Of a stretch of DNA of 64,000 nt, positions 1-12,700 are shown in pieces. The notes under the pieces were generated by a model, which was not told the DNA's origin, searched no databases, and was given only the letters and a program-made list of their open reading frames with translations. Both the position numbers and the translations under genes were made by a program. Origin of the DNA: Anabas testudineus (lineage: Eukaryota; Chordata; Actinopteri; Anabantiformes; Anabantidae); NCBI RefSeq assembly GCF_900324465.2, contig NC_046623.1:15529721-15593720 (forward strand), read 5' to 3'. Position 1 is the stretch's first letter; the number at the start of each line of letters is the position of its first letter.

Positions 1-1149
1 CTCAAACAGGGTACAGGGTACATATTCTTATCTGCAGAACGATTACCTGACATCACAGTTTGATAAAGCCTTAAAGTTTTTCAACATAGGTAATATTTTA
101 TTTTTTTGATATTAGTTGATGAAAGTGTTCTTAAAGGTTATCGAGCCTTGGTGGACACAAAGGATGCACAAAATGCTTTGTAGCCGACAGCATGTTTTTC
201 ACTTTAAACTCTGTGTGCCTTAAATTACCCATAAGGTGTAAAGTTGTGATGTTCGTGACTGCTTTATTCACAGGAATGACCCTGTTTCCTTGTTTCTGTG
301 TTGTTTGACTACTGTTTGCATGGTTTTTGAGGTGTGCTGATAAAGTGGTACTCTGTTTCACATCACTACTGTATGTCTGTCACACACTGTAGACCTGATG
401 CTGTTTATTTAAGAAAGAAGATGCAAGTGAATGATGAGAAAAATAAATATTGGTTGGTTGCTTCCTTTTGGCATTACTGATTCTGTGTTTTTTGGAAGGT
501 TATTATATCATCTGAAATGTAGTATATCCTTGCAACAAATCCAACACTGAAGTTAATATTTTAATATATTTGTGTTGTTTTTATCTCTTCAACTCAGTAT
601 TAAGGCTGCAGCTTGCATGTTGAATTATGATTCCTCATTATAGTGTCTTCCCAGGCATCTTTTATGTATAAAACTACAAATAGCAAAACAGCAACAGCAA
701 TGTGCAAAGCATGGACAGGGCTCACTTGTTGGATGTGTGGATGAACACAGTAGTCTCTCTTCTCCCACTAAGGGTCTGAACAAACTGGATTTATTTGTTT
801 TTGATGGCTGCTGGAATAATTTTAGGACTGCAGCCTTAAAGATGATTCTGAGTATCTGAGAGCTACATCTGGGTCACATTCACAGTTTGAGGCCGTAAGT
901 GTGTCTGTTTTACTGGGTTAGCTTGTTGAATGTAGCCACATTAGCTGCACATGCTAAACGGCTACCGTGGCTAACGTTAGCTTCTCTCATTTTGCAGGCA
1001 ATTACACAGCGAGACAGTTCATCAGCCAAGATTATAGCTTAGTTTATAACTTATCTACCTTCTTACACGATGAGCTACCTTTAATCACTATAGTTCGTAC
1101 TATTCTTGATGTAATGTTAAGTATTTGTTTTCCCTGTGCTGTGTGTACC
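1..1149. other. No gene recognised
   Basis: Only short chance reading frames are present, with no recognisable protein family. AT-rich sequence gives way near 900-985 to a stretch with several GCTAA/TTAGC words, including the palindrome GCTAACGTTAGC at 970-981. The same word occurs near the dpp3 and rbm14 first exons in this window, so an unseen first exon or promoter nearby is possible, but nothing here proves one. Confidence 0.5.
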
Positions 1150-1221
1150 TCCCTGGTGGTCTAGTGGTTAGGATTCGGCGCTCTCACCGCCGCGGCCCGG
1201 GTTCGATTCCCGGTCAGGGAA
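1150..1221 (+). tRNA. tRNA-Glu (anticodon CTC)
   Basis: A 72-nt cloverleaf can be folded directly. The 7-bp acceptor stem pairs TCCCTGG at the start with TCAGGGA at the end. The D-arm carries the A box (TGGTCTAGTGG) and the T-arm the B box (GGTTCGATTCC). The anticodon stem CGGCG/CGCCG encloses the loop CTCTCAC, whose anticodon CTC at 1183-1185 reads GAG (Glu). The base after the acceptor stem is A, and CCA is not encoded, as expected in a eukaryote. A T-run at 1230-1234 serves as RNA polymerase III terminator. No second tRNA lies within 10 kb, so this is a solitary copy. Confidence 0.97.
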
Positions 1222-2882
1222 CGCGTTTATTTTTCCTCCATCTGGTGATGACTATGGTATTTATTGGTTAAATTTGTTATTTATCCTTCACTTCACGTTT
1301 AGATCTACCTCTTATACCCTCCTGAGAAGTTTCCTTTAGATAATTAACTTTTTAACTTCTAATTCTCTGCATGTTCATGTTGTGAACAGCTCTCAGTCTC
1401 TTTCTTTCTTTCTTTTTTTTATTTATCCACTCTTACTTGCAGATCAAGCACTTTTTTTATTTGTAGTTAGGATCTTCACACAGATTTTGGTGATGATCAA
1501 GCTTCAGCGTGTGCTTCCTGAAGAGTTTCGTTGTGGATGTGAGGATTTTATCACCTTTCTATTTTAGAAGCCCACCTGTTCTCAGTTTCACTTCCTTGAC
1601 TGCAGAACATATTTATTCAGAATATGCCCAAATTAAGTGGAATTCATTCTTCCCTTTCGTTTGTGCAGGACTTCTTCCAACACCGCCACATGACTCCAAA
1701 GATTAGAGATAGTTGCCACCCCCGGGCTTCACACAATGGGGATTTTGTGAGTGAATGCTAGGAATTGCATCTTTTCATAACAATCGATATATTTGCCCAA
1801 ACTTTTGCATACAACTTTATAGGTAAGAACAATGTGTGTGTGTACCTGGATACAGTATGCATCCTCCCAGTATTAATCAGCTTCCCTCATCATCACTTCA
1901 GTGGGATCTACTAATCTGAATTGACAGACTGATTGAGCATGATGAACCTGTGCTGCAGAAATAGCCAGAGCTCACACACAAGCAAACACCTAAAGCTAAT
2001 TATTTGTGCTGTCATGCTGGAATCAGAACATAGTTCACAAAGCAGATGGTGAACCCCTCTTACACAGTGTTCGGCGTGTTTGCCGAGTTGTTTTCTGCTC
2101 TCGGGTCTGTACTTTGACAGTTTATACATCTTGAGAAGTTTCGGTGTGTTGCTGGTTTCTGTCACCTGCAGAGGTGAAATCATGGATACACCTGGCTGAC
2201 ATCAGGGTGAGGATACATGCAATGATCTTTTGGAACATATTTATGACATAATTTAAGGTTAGCTATGTAATATAGCTGCAGGGTTTGATTCTTGCATGCT
2301 AGCCCACTGGAAAGGCTCAATAGCTCAATGTACAACTTGTAACTAGACATAATGCAACTCAACAACTGATTTTATAATTCAGTATGATAATAATTTTACT
2401 GCACTGGGAAGTTGTAGACTTCAGGGTCTTAAGTAAAACCATCAAAAGGATTAAATAATCTGAAAAATTCCCTCTTTCCATGAAGCAATATTTAGTTTTA
2501 CTCCCAAATTTTCTTAAACCTGAGAGTCTATAAGTAAGTTGGATGGAGCAATTGAAGTAAATACACCACTACTAAGCAGTATTTGCAGCTTCAAACACCT
2601 CTAGCTATAGCTCATATTTCCCTTTTAGAACATGTTATATATGTTGCACTAGATTAGTTTTGACATTTCAGTGATGCAGTTTCCATTCCCTCTAATGATA
2701 CTCTCTGATACAGTGCAGCTTTACAACCTCTGCATTTTGTAGTGATATCCCATGAGCATGTTTAAACAGCACACTGAAGAAATGTACCCAGCTGTTTCTA
2801 AATCCTGTTCTTTAATCTTTTTTATATACTTCCACTGGATCTTATAAACAACCAATTTCATTCTAAACATCAGGTTTCTTAA
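1222..2882. other. No gene recognised between tRNA-Glu and rce1 remnant
   Basis: No reading frame here resembles a known protein. I looked for the N-terminal membrane exons of rce1, which should precede the two exons that follow, and did not find them. Confidence 0.5.
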
Positions 2883-3300
2883 CTTGGTCCCTTGGTTCTT
2901 TATGTGATGGACAACCCTGATGGCCTCACCGGGGAGCTGAAGTCTGCAATGGGTGATTTAAACCTTGTGTATATAAACACTCAAATGTTATGTTGAGTGA
3001 ACTGGGGTTAGGGAGTTTTACATGTGTGCATGCATGCATTTGATGTGCCATATTTAAGTCTTAATTTTGCCAGATGTTCAGTCGTGGGGGCTGCGCGTGG
3101 GAGATGCAGTGTGGCTCAGGAACCAGGTGGTGGCACCAGTGACAGAGGAGCTGGTTTTCAGAGGAGTCATGCTGCTGATGCTAAAACCTTATGCAGGACT
3201 CACAGCTGCCATCCTCATAGTGCCATTATATTCCGATGTTGCCAGGCTGGCAACATATTTTTAACTGTTTTTTATTATTTCAGTCAAAATGAGGACCAAA
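2883..3300 (+). pseudogene. rce1: rce1 remnant: two exons of a CAAX prenyl protease 2 gene
   Basis: RCE1 is the ER membrane protease that removes the last three residues of prenylated CAAX proteins such as Ras. Two exons are readable. The first (2883-2952) encodes LGPLVLYVMDNPDGL and a following helix, matching the LGPL segment of RCE1. The second starts at 3074 after a good acceptor and encodes WLRNQVVAPVTEELVFR, including the catalytic glutamate motif EExxxR. The splice phase fits: G plus AT gives Asp across the junction, so this is not a processed copy. Past the segment equivalent to PLFFGVAHFHH the gene is broken. The histidine motif is absent, the frame meets a stop, and a weak match to GNIFLSAVFQFS follows at about 3248-3285 in another frame, as if a short piece had been deleted. 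N-terminal exons and the conserved YTAVFGAYTAF exon were not found. The family is clear; calling it a dead copy is inference. Confidence 0.68.
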
Positions 3301-5030
3301 AGCATTCACTTGATGTTTTTTTTTTTTTAATTTTGGAATAAATAAAATGCCTGCAGCAGATTCTGTATCATTTCAAATGGCAGGGAGTTTGTTAACCAAA
3401 TCTAAATGAACAACAGTTTTACTGTGTTATTATAGCTCATCATTACAAGCTAACAGGTCATGTTATCTGTCCAGGTTTGTGCCTGCAGGTGCCACAATAC
3501 ACTCTTAAAACTGTCTTTTTGCTGTGCATTTCATTTTAAAAAAGCAGTTTATAAAATATGTGTGTGTGGGTTGGTGCATGAGAACAGAACGATTCTAACA
3601 GTTCAGACATTTCCTGCATGGTTGAAAATATTTCCTAATGTATTGAAATTCAACACCAGTACAACTATCCCTGGCTGGGGAGTGAAAGAGGTGTGTGCAT
3701 GAGTGTGTCAGAGAAAAACAGATGGAGGCAGTGGAGGAGACAGCAGAAGAGAAAGACACATCAGCAGACTTAGAGAGAGAGAAATGCACTTGGAGGCCAA
3801 CAAACACACAAAAGGAACTAAAAGTGTCCCACCAAGAGGACAAATAAGGATATGAAAGTCAAAGTTGTGCTAATAATAGTGAACTAAGTAAGAAACCAGC
3901 AGACAAGAAGAGAACAGAAAAGGAAGGATGCAACTGTGTCCCAAAGTAAACTGACAATGATGGATGGAGGGCTGAGAGGAGAGGGGTCATTCAAGGTCAG
4001 GGCAAATGGTGAAGGGTTAGGACTGAGAGGTGAACGGTTTTGTAGCCCGACTAGCTGTCACATTTAGTCACCATGAAAACAAGAGAGTGGTATCAGTCAT
4101 GAATAAGCCTATATTGTTCCCAGTTAGATTTAGTGGCTTACATCTGTTGACAAACTAGATTTAACATCTGCTCAGTACTGTGAAATGTTTGGATCAGTTG
4201 GGTTTGCATGGATTCAGAGGGTTTTTTGTTTTGTTTTTTTCAAATCAGACTGCTGATTTTTTATCATTCTCGTTCTCTGCTTCAGTTTCATTCATTTTCA
4301 ACTCGGTCATACTTGAGATCCTTCCAGTTCAACAGAGTCTTCAGCTGCGAGCAGCTGAAAGTTTGGGGATTTGGGAGACTTTAACTGCTTTGGATCAAGT
4401 TTGACAGCAGTTGTTGCAAGAAGCAACTGTATTACCAATTTACAGTTTCCCAGACAAATGGCTGTGGAGATGTGTCAGTCCAGGTCATGATATTTCCAGA
4501 AGCGATATTTAATGGCAACTGGACTTGCATGAGGTTGTTGAATTCCCTAAGAATTACACTAAGTCCAATAACCTTGTATTTGGCAGCCTCATTCTGAGAC
4601 TGAAAGCTTGCCGCCGCCTCACATTTGGGAATGTGAAATGAAGACAGCAAGAATAACACAAAGTAAAGGAGGTGGTGCTCTATGCACACGAGTGGTATGC
4701 AGGAGATTTTAGAATTAAGGTTAGGGAATAATTCACCTTCCTTTGCTGATGCTGAGTTAAGCAGTTTGCTGTTTTTTCTGCTACTTTCTGAGCAGCATGC
4801 AGTGAAAATTGAGACTAGGTCATATGTGGGGTGCAAAAAGGACCATTTCAGTAGAAGACCAAATAGAATAGGAGGAAACAGTGCCGAGAGCAGCCGGATA
4901 TGTGGTGGGTTTATCTCAAAGGTCCAATCAAATGTATTTCTGTCCCTGTTGCCCTATTGAGGCTTTGTGTCCGGTCCCTTTCTTATAAAGTCGTCATCCT
5001 TTCTTCTCACTGTTGATGAATTTACCATTA

Positions 5031-5053
5031 CACACACACACACACACACACAC
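5031..5053. repeat. (CA)n microsatellite
   Basis: About eleven uninterrupted CA units in otherwise unique sequence. Confidence 0.95.
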
Positions 5054-7460
5054 GGCTCCCTCTCAGGAGAAATGTGAGTGAGTTTCAAAAGACACTACAA
5101 AGAAGTGTAGAATGTCTGTGTGCATGGCTGTGTCTGTGGAAAAGCTGAGCAGAGGCTATCATCTGGTAAAGGAATAATCTGTCAGGAATTATCCTATCCC
5201 AGCTTCTCCATTCCTCAGCAGTTTTTTAAACCATACCAGAGTTTCAGTTTCTCTGAGGTTTGTTTATACATGTGTGATTCTTTATGTGTAGTGATTGCTT
5301 TTTGCTGTTGACCATATTTTATCATCACTGATATTAACCAAAGCTAAAAAAAGTTGTTTTGGAGAGTTTACTAGTCTCACATCTTCTTTTTCTTCTTATT
5401 CAGATACGTCAGTATGAAAATAATGACTTTTCTCAAATGCCAACTGTGCACTGAGGGTTTCCAGTTCAAAATGTGAAAATCTTAAAGTGTTCCACTGCAG
5501 CCGCTCAGTGGATAATGGTAGAAGCCTGTTTTTGCAGTGGACAGCTCCCATATGTGAGCATAAGTGAAGTTGAGCATGTAGGAAAGAGGACATGCTCGGT
5601 AAGGCTAACTTGCAAATGGATGTCTTAGCTATTAGAAATAAATGTGATGCAGGACAACCAACAAGATTGCATCAGTGTCTGCAACATTTTAGTTCAGCTG
5701 GCAGTGATTAATTCTTTCAATTGAAGAACTGGACAGCCTCCCCAGTCCGCTCACGTTTGTGGTGATGATTTGTTGACAGTGGGTGTGGATGGAGGGCATT
5801 CATTTCTGCTGTGAAAGATGAAACACGTGGATTCTGTAGAAAAAGTTGATAAAAGTATCGTCTTTTTTTCCTCCACTCCACAGAAATCACCAGAAATGCC
5901 TACGCTCCATTATTTAACCACAAGGCCACAGCTAATTGCTTCAGTGTGTGCGTGTGTGTATGTGTATGCAAGACACCAGCGGTTGGGAAAAATGAACAAC
6001 TGACGTGTCCTTCTGTATTTGATATGGCACGAGCACTTCAATAGGCCTGAAAGGAGCGAATCTGTCTTCCACTGACCCAAGTCAACAGGAGAATATCTTT
6101 AATAATGATCCTTGACAAGACTGTGGGGATGTGGGGACCTGCTGGTCATTTAGGGAATGAAAAGTGTTTTTCTTTTAATCAGTTGTCTGGATAGAGGAAG
6201 GAAAAGAAGGATTCTTTGATGAATTGACCTCCAGTCTCTTTGCATCATTAAACTCACCTATAATCACAAAAGAAAACATGAAAACTAGAGAGTGACAGCA
6301 GTAACTGTGTTGATTTCCATTTGTATTTTGTGGAATATACAGTATTATATTGCAATTAACTGAATCAATCATGCCAGTGCTTGTTTTTTTTACTATCATT
6401 TCAAGCACCCCAATAGCAAGAAGGAAGGTTGACATCATATATTGAGAAATATTTGCACCTCATGTCCAAATATTTCATAATAACACTACTTCGAGACACT
6501 TTGTTGTCTGTTGTCCATCGTTACATTCATTAATACATTGCTCCAAAGTGTGCAGAGCAACACTCGGGGAATAAAGGTACCCAAAAACATGTGGAAAGAC
6601 ACTAAATGTTTTACCATACATTCAAACGTGTGTTTTATACATTACATTTTAAACCACAATAGCAGCATGAGAGTGCAGCGCCGGTCTTGTGGTTGTCCCA
6701 CAGTGTAGCTGAGTCTGAAATATCTCAGCAGCTACTGGATAAATGGCTGTAACTTTTGTGCATTTGTGTTACATGAGGATGAAGCCGTCAAAAGTTGTAC
6801 CTATGTTCAAATGGTTATTGCATTGCCCGCTCTCTCTGTCAGCTGCTCCTTCAACATGTAAATACTTGGTTTCCAACATGGTTGTTTTCTTGCATAGCCA
6901 GACTCTTAGTCTTGTTAAGTGCGTGTCACATGCTTTTTTAGTGAAGGAAAACTATTATGTCAGTCCTGATACCAAATGTTTAATGGTCACAAAGGAACAT
7001 TAAATCAAGAACAGCAATTGGGCTGCTAAGAAATAGAATTAGTGGTTGGAGTGAAATGGAGAGGCTTCAGAGCTGGAAGGTACAGTTCAGCTGCTTGGAA
7101 GCTAGAAGCTGAGAATGAATCGTAGCCAGTAACGATATGTGGCAAGTGGCTAGGAGTCAAGGAGGTAGAAAGAGGATGTAACCTGAAGTGGGGGAGTAAA
7201 AATTCAAGTGATCTGTATGTTCCATTAGAGGTCTTTGGGTTAAAAGATGGGGCAACTTGAAGGACTGTAACTAGATTAATGTGAAAACTGGGACTTGGGT
7301 GTGCAGGACCATGGAAAGGAGAAGTTTTGTCTGCTCTGTCAATTACATTTCTGGAATGTGTCTCTGGAGGCATGGTTGTCAGAGCCGGAGGAGGGGTTAA
7401 CCAGGCAGAATGGATGGAATAAACAGACCAGAAGTGGGAGGTTTGGGGTTAAACTTGGGC

Positions 7461-7735
7461 TTCTGAGAGAGAGAGAGAGAGAGAGAGAGATTGATGACTG
7501 GGGAGTCCAAATAATAAGAAAGAGAAGAGGAGGAGAGAAGATAAGAAAAGGGAGGAGAGCAAAAGGATGCAAGAAGTTCTTGGGTACGAGGGGGATGAAA
7601 AAATAACAAGGAAAGAGGGGAGGAGAGTGGAGGCAGTGGAGAGAGGAGGATGGGGGTAGTCCAAGAAAAAGAAAAGCAAAAGAGGACAGGAGGAGGAGGA
7701 GGAGGAGAGGGAGGTGGGGAACAAGACCAAAAGGC
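7461..7735. repeat. Polypurine tract with (GA)13 core
   Basis: The + strand is almost all A and G for roughly 270 bases. It begins with a pure (GA)n run at 7465-7490, continues as AAGAGGAGG-like sequence, and ends with a GGA-rich block near 7690-7720. Reading frames here on both strands are Glu/Arg-rich or Ser/Leu-rich artefacts of the base composition. Confidence 0.9.
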
Positions 7736-8940
7736 TCTTTAGGTTCTCCAGGAGGTTTTATATTTGTTCTTTCTCTGGTTTAGATAGTTGTTACATAACT
7801 GGAAAAGACTGCTGAATAGTTAGACTGTATATATTTCTCCTGCCAAAACCAACACGCCACAGCCAGTCGACTCATCTGATTTACACAGAGAAAACACAGG
7901 CACAGACACAAACTGGCTGCAGCTGATAACTGATTGAACCACAAATACAGCATGACTTTTCCATCTCATCATCCACTGCTGGCTGTAAATTTTCAATCTT
8001 TTCCCACCAGACGGAGAGGAACGCTGCAGCAGATATTAATATAATAATGACCTTAAGCAGCAGGTCACAGTTTCCACAGAGAAAATGTAATGCACACATA
8101 CCCCAGTTCCTATTGTTTGGCTGAACATTTTTCCACTTATGTTGCTTGGATTGTCAGTACTTCAGCGCGTGTGTGGTAGACCATAATTTAAAGCGTCTTG
8201 CTCAGTTGTTTGTCCCAAGCAGCTCTAAATCTGTAATATTTCCTGCAGGGCTTGAGCCCTCAAAGCTTGTGGCTTCATTTCATATTGTTTGGCTTTGAAC
8301 GCTGCAAAAAGTAAAAAAAAAACATATGTTTCTTTGGAAAATCCAAACTCAGCATTCGACTTTGCACCCGACGCACCGTTTACCGTGGACGGATCATGTG
8401 ACTTAGAGGGGGGACCCCAGTCTCCATGCCTGCTCCCCAGCTAGGACGAGGTCAGGCTGATGCACATCTGGCATTTCCTGTTTCCTCTCCTTCGTATTCC
8501 CTCAAGGGGTAGCCACACACACTCACATAAACTTAAGAACACTTACACATAGGCATCTGTGCTCATACAAAGTTTGTACTGCATAAGCAGAAGAATGAAG
8601 TCACACTAACACACAGATACAGTCCAACAGGTTTTCCTGCTCCACACTCAAATGTTTTCAATGGGCTGTAAAAACTTCCAGCTGGTACAGACTCGGTTGA
8701 AGGACAGAAAAAGGGAGACAGTTTAAAAAAAAAAAAGAGGAAACAGAGTGATGATAAAGAGAGGAATGAAAAATAATGAGACAATGAGGCACAAAGACAA
8801 TAAGAGACGAGCAGAAGGTGGAGGAGAAGCAGAGAGAGGAGACGATCTGTGCATCTCACTGGGTTGACAAACTCTTTCCACTCCTGTGGATGCTGTGCAG
8901 AGTGCGCTTCTTTAACGTTGTGTGTGTGTCTGAAGCCATA

Positions 8941-9777
8941 GGGCAAGATGGGGGACAGGCTGGTGCCGTATGGTTTTCATAACTCTCCGAGGGTTTTGAA
9001 TTCTGTCTCTCTCCCCCCTTCACCATCCCAACCCGTCAAACCCTCCAGGCTTCCCTTATACACTCACACACATTACCAGCCCCCTCTTCCAAAAACACAC
9101 AATTCTTTTTCCTCTATGTACCCCCCTCCCCTCTCTCCCCTCCTCCCCCCCTCTTCTTTCTCTCTTCAGAAAGCCAACTTTGCAGAGGCAAGAAAGCCCC
9201 GGCACGATCAGATACAGGAGAGAGTCTCTGTCACTGAAATTCATCAGATTTATTATGGACTCTATTTGACTCTTTTGGATTCAGCTGAGGAGCAGATTGC
9301 TCAATTAAACCAACTCTGGACTTTACTGCTAGGCCTACTTCACTGGACTATATTTTGGACTGCATTGGGCTCAACTGGACTTTTTCTTAGAGGAATTCCA
9401 CTTACCAGCTTTTGTTTCTAATTGTTTTATATAGTTGCTGGTGAAGTCTGCTTTATTGTGGCAGCAGTACCGACAGTCTGCTGATGAATGGAGTTTGACT
9501 GATTCTCCTATGTGTAGGGCTATTTGTCTAAGGGATTAGGCAATCGGAGGTAAAGCGAGGTAATCATATGTCCATATCACTTTGAATAAACAGTTGGTTA
9601 GACCAGATTATTTATTTGGGTCAGTTAGGAGGTCAGAAAAGTTCATCACCTTCCCTTCTTAGGTTATTTATTTTGACAGTAAGGTTGGGATATTCATTTG
9701 AATGTTGGCCTAGTTTAAAATTCATGTCTTGGTGGACGATGCAAAAGACCGACAGGAGCAGAAGCAGCTGCAGCAGC
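8941..9777 (+). other. 5' flank and probable leader region of cd248
   Basis: A 157-codon frame at 8948-9421 is Pro/Ser-rich and then Leu-rich, resembles nothing and has no splice context, so I do not call it a gene. A pyrimidine-rich run ending in CTCTTCAG at about 9162-9169 looks like a splice acceptor, so a cd248 leader exon may begin there. No clear TATA box was assigned. Confidence 0.35.
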
Positions 9778-12700
9778 ATGAGTCTCCTGTGTGTGCTGCT
9801 GTTGATCTGCCTGGCTCCTGGAAGCCGAGGTCAGGGGCTGAGGGAGACAGAGGGAGACCAGCCAGCAGCCGGGACTCAGCTGGCAGAGAGGGATGCAGTC
9901 TGCCACCAGGAGGGATGCTACGCTGTTTTCTTCAAGAAGAGAACCTTCAGGGAGGCTGGGCGGAGCTGCCGGGAGCAAGGTGGGACCCTGGCAACGATGC
10001 ATACCCACGAGGCAGCGGGTGTGGTCCATGAACTGCTGTCAGCCATCGAGGCACAGGGATCCAAATTAAGGCTTCGTCTCTGGATCGGGCTGCACAGACC
10101 CCCACGCCAGTGTTCATCCAACCGACCACTCAGAGGATTCGTCTGGGTCACAGGCAAAGTCTAATTTGTTTGACATTTGACCTTAATACTCTCCTTACTG
10201 TCCCTAATAGTCATTTATTTTCATTTAATAAGTAAGCTCACAATAAAATGGCCCCCAAATAGACAAATGACCCAATAGTACATTTTCATTACCATTAAGA
10301 TCATTAAACTCAATTAATGAGAAAAATGCATATTTTTGACTGTGAGTTCATGGAAAATCTGTGGACTGAAGCTTAATCAGACTTTGGTACCCGATCAGCC
10401 TCCAGAGTCCTGTCTGGATGGTTATTACATTAACTGCCTTTGTTGCCGAGACAGAGCTGTCGCGACAGGAGAAGTTCAACCCCCCTTTGACCTCACTGCT
10501 ACCCCGCAGTCTGATTTAGTCATTGAACAAACCTCATCCATCTGAAAACCAGATGGGTTTTTTAGCACTCAGAGTGTCTGCCTTGGTTCTCAGTTCGTAA
10601 AGACAGTAAATTTTCAAGAGTTATGTGACCAGCTTGTTTTTTCTCCTCTGTCATTACTGAAATTACTGGTGTACCAAAATGACAATAGAAACCATGTTTT
10701 GCCTTTTGCATTTTGTGGCAACTAGCCATGCAGATATTTATGATTCTGATTACCCAGGGATTTATAATCTCGGTGACCTTGCTTTTTTTAATCCCATCAG
10801 TATGAATTAAGTTTTTTTGTGGTTCTCTCAGCTTTGACTGTGTGTTTCAAGATATAATGTCACCATAGCCCTGCAGAATCCACAGTGGGCCCTGTGGGTT
10901 TACACAAGTAATAATGATAGAAATCAGCAGTGTAGTCTTTACTGTGTAACAATACCACGCCTATTGTCATGTTTGCCAACAGGTCCGGTTCTAAATAACA
11001 ACTAACAAAACTAGTTAAATATGGTAAAAACTGTTTGCTATCAGAAAGGTAACAGGCAAACCTCCCTGTTATGGTGGAGCGGTGATCCCACCCTCGCTCA
11101 ATAAAATAATACAGGGACTACAGATTATAATAATTAATAGATGACTATTATTACAACAAAAATGACTGTGGCATTGTGTAGGATTTCAAAATGTCTGATT
11201 TTAGTAAGTAGGACTATGTTGCAAGCATCAGGGCACTCTGCTGTACCCCAACTGAATGCAGCAAGCAAATAGTGTATTAATGAATAGTGAGTAGATTGCA
11301 CCAGTTTTGCTTATCCAAGCAGGATAAAGTACATAAAACCCATGCAGATTTGATCTTCTTAAGCTCCTTTAACACTTTGAATATGTCATATTGATGACAA
11401 AGCAAATCCTAGAGGCTTAAAAATAAGGACTTTAAACTATTACTGATCTGGCCCTTGTTTTTATTTTCCAACAGGAGACCAGGATGGCCAGTTCACCAAC
11501 TGGCTTCGCGAGGAAACCCCAGGGACATGTACAGTCCCTCGCTGCGTGGCCATGATTGTCCACACTTCAGAAAACGGACGTCACAGTAGCGACAATTTCC
11601 GGTGGCTTGATGGCGCCTGTGCACTGCCGCTGGATGGATATGTTTGCCAGTACAACTACAAGGGAATGTGTCCGCCTCTGGAGGACGAGGGCAGAGGTCC
11701 AGCTGTTTACACCACCTCATTTCACCTTGTCAGCACCGTCCTGACTTATGTGCCCTATGGATCTGTAGCGGCTCTACCTTGTCCTGTGGACAGCTCAGAC
11801 CCCGGTGCTCATGCTGATGAGACTGTGCTGTGCATGGAGAGGGATGACGGGACAGTGGGCTGGTCCAGAGATGCACCACTCTGCTCGGCCAGTGCAGCTC
11901 CAAAGAACCAGGACTGGTGTAGTGGTGGTGACCACGGGTGCGAGCAGTTCTGCCAGAACACAGACACAGACTACTACTGCTACTGCTCTGAGGGCTTTAT
12001 AATAGATGAGGATGGATACACTTGCAAGCCTGATCCTCTCACCCAAACTGACCCACCTGAATTGTCCGCCGACTCTGCTGGTCCCACTGATCAGCCCCAG
12101 ATCAAACAGGTTTGTGTGGAGATGGGCTGTGAGTACAACTGCATGGAGACATCCCGGGGTGTCCGCTGCACATGCCCCCCTGGTTACCAAATGGGTCCAG
12201 ATGGCCGCAGATGTACTGATGTAGATGAATGTCGACAGCAGCCGTGTACGCAGGTCTGTGTCAACATCCCGGGCACTTTTCATTGCACTTGCCACTCCGG
12301 CTACCAGCCAGACGACGAGGGTGAGTGCGTGGACATCGACGAGTGCCTCGATGAGGGCAGCTGTGAAGGCCTTTGTGAGAACACTGTGGGGTCCTTCACT
12401 TGCCCGTGTAACCCTGGGTATACCTTAGGCAGTGGAGGAGAGTGTGTAGATGTAGACGAGTGTGTCGGGGAGTCACCCTGCCAACAGCAGTGTCTCAATT
12501 TCATGGGAGGGTACCAGTGTTATTGTGACAATGGCTATGACATGCAGCCAGATGGACTGACCTGTCAGCCTTCGCCAGATGATGAAGAATATTCCTCTCT
12601 GACCCCGGACCCCAGTGACTCTATTCACACACCTGTTATGGACACTAACCCTCATATTCCCTGGTTCTCCTCGCTCACTCCTGATCCAAACTTTGTGGCT

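Larger units (their letters stand above)
3301..8940. other. Gene-free stretch as far as visible
   Basis: All reading frames are short and family-less. The longest ones at 7295-7730 come from a purine-rich low-complexity tract. AATAAA occurs at 3339-3344, soon after the rce1 remnant. I see no further exon, RNA gene or recognisable transposon. Confidence 0.45.

Noticed and set aside
7295-7730. Glu/Arg-rich and Ser/Leu-rich frames
   Set aside because: Artefacts of the polypurine tract; no conserved motif.
8948-9421. 157-codon plus-strand open frame upstream of cd248
   Set aside because: Composition runs from Pro/Ser-rich to Leu-rich with no family resemblance; it fits leader or flanking sequence better than a gene.
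11795-12295. 166-codon minus-strand frame over cd248
   Set aside because: Antisense shadow of the Cys-rich EGF region, whose sense frame is clearly CD248.
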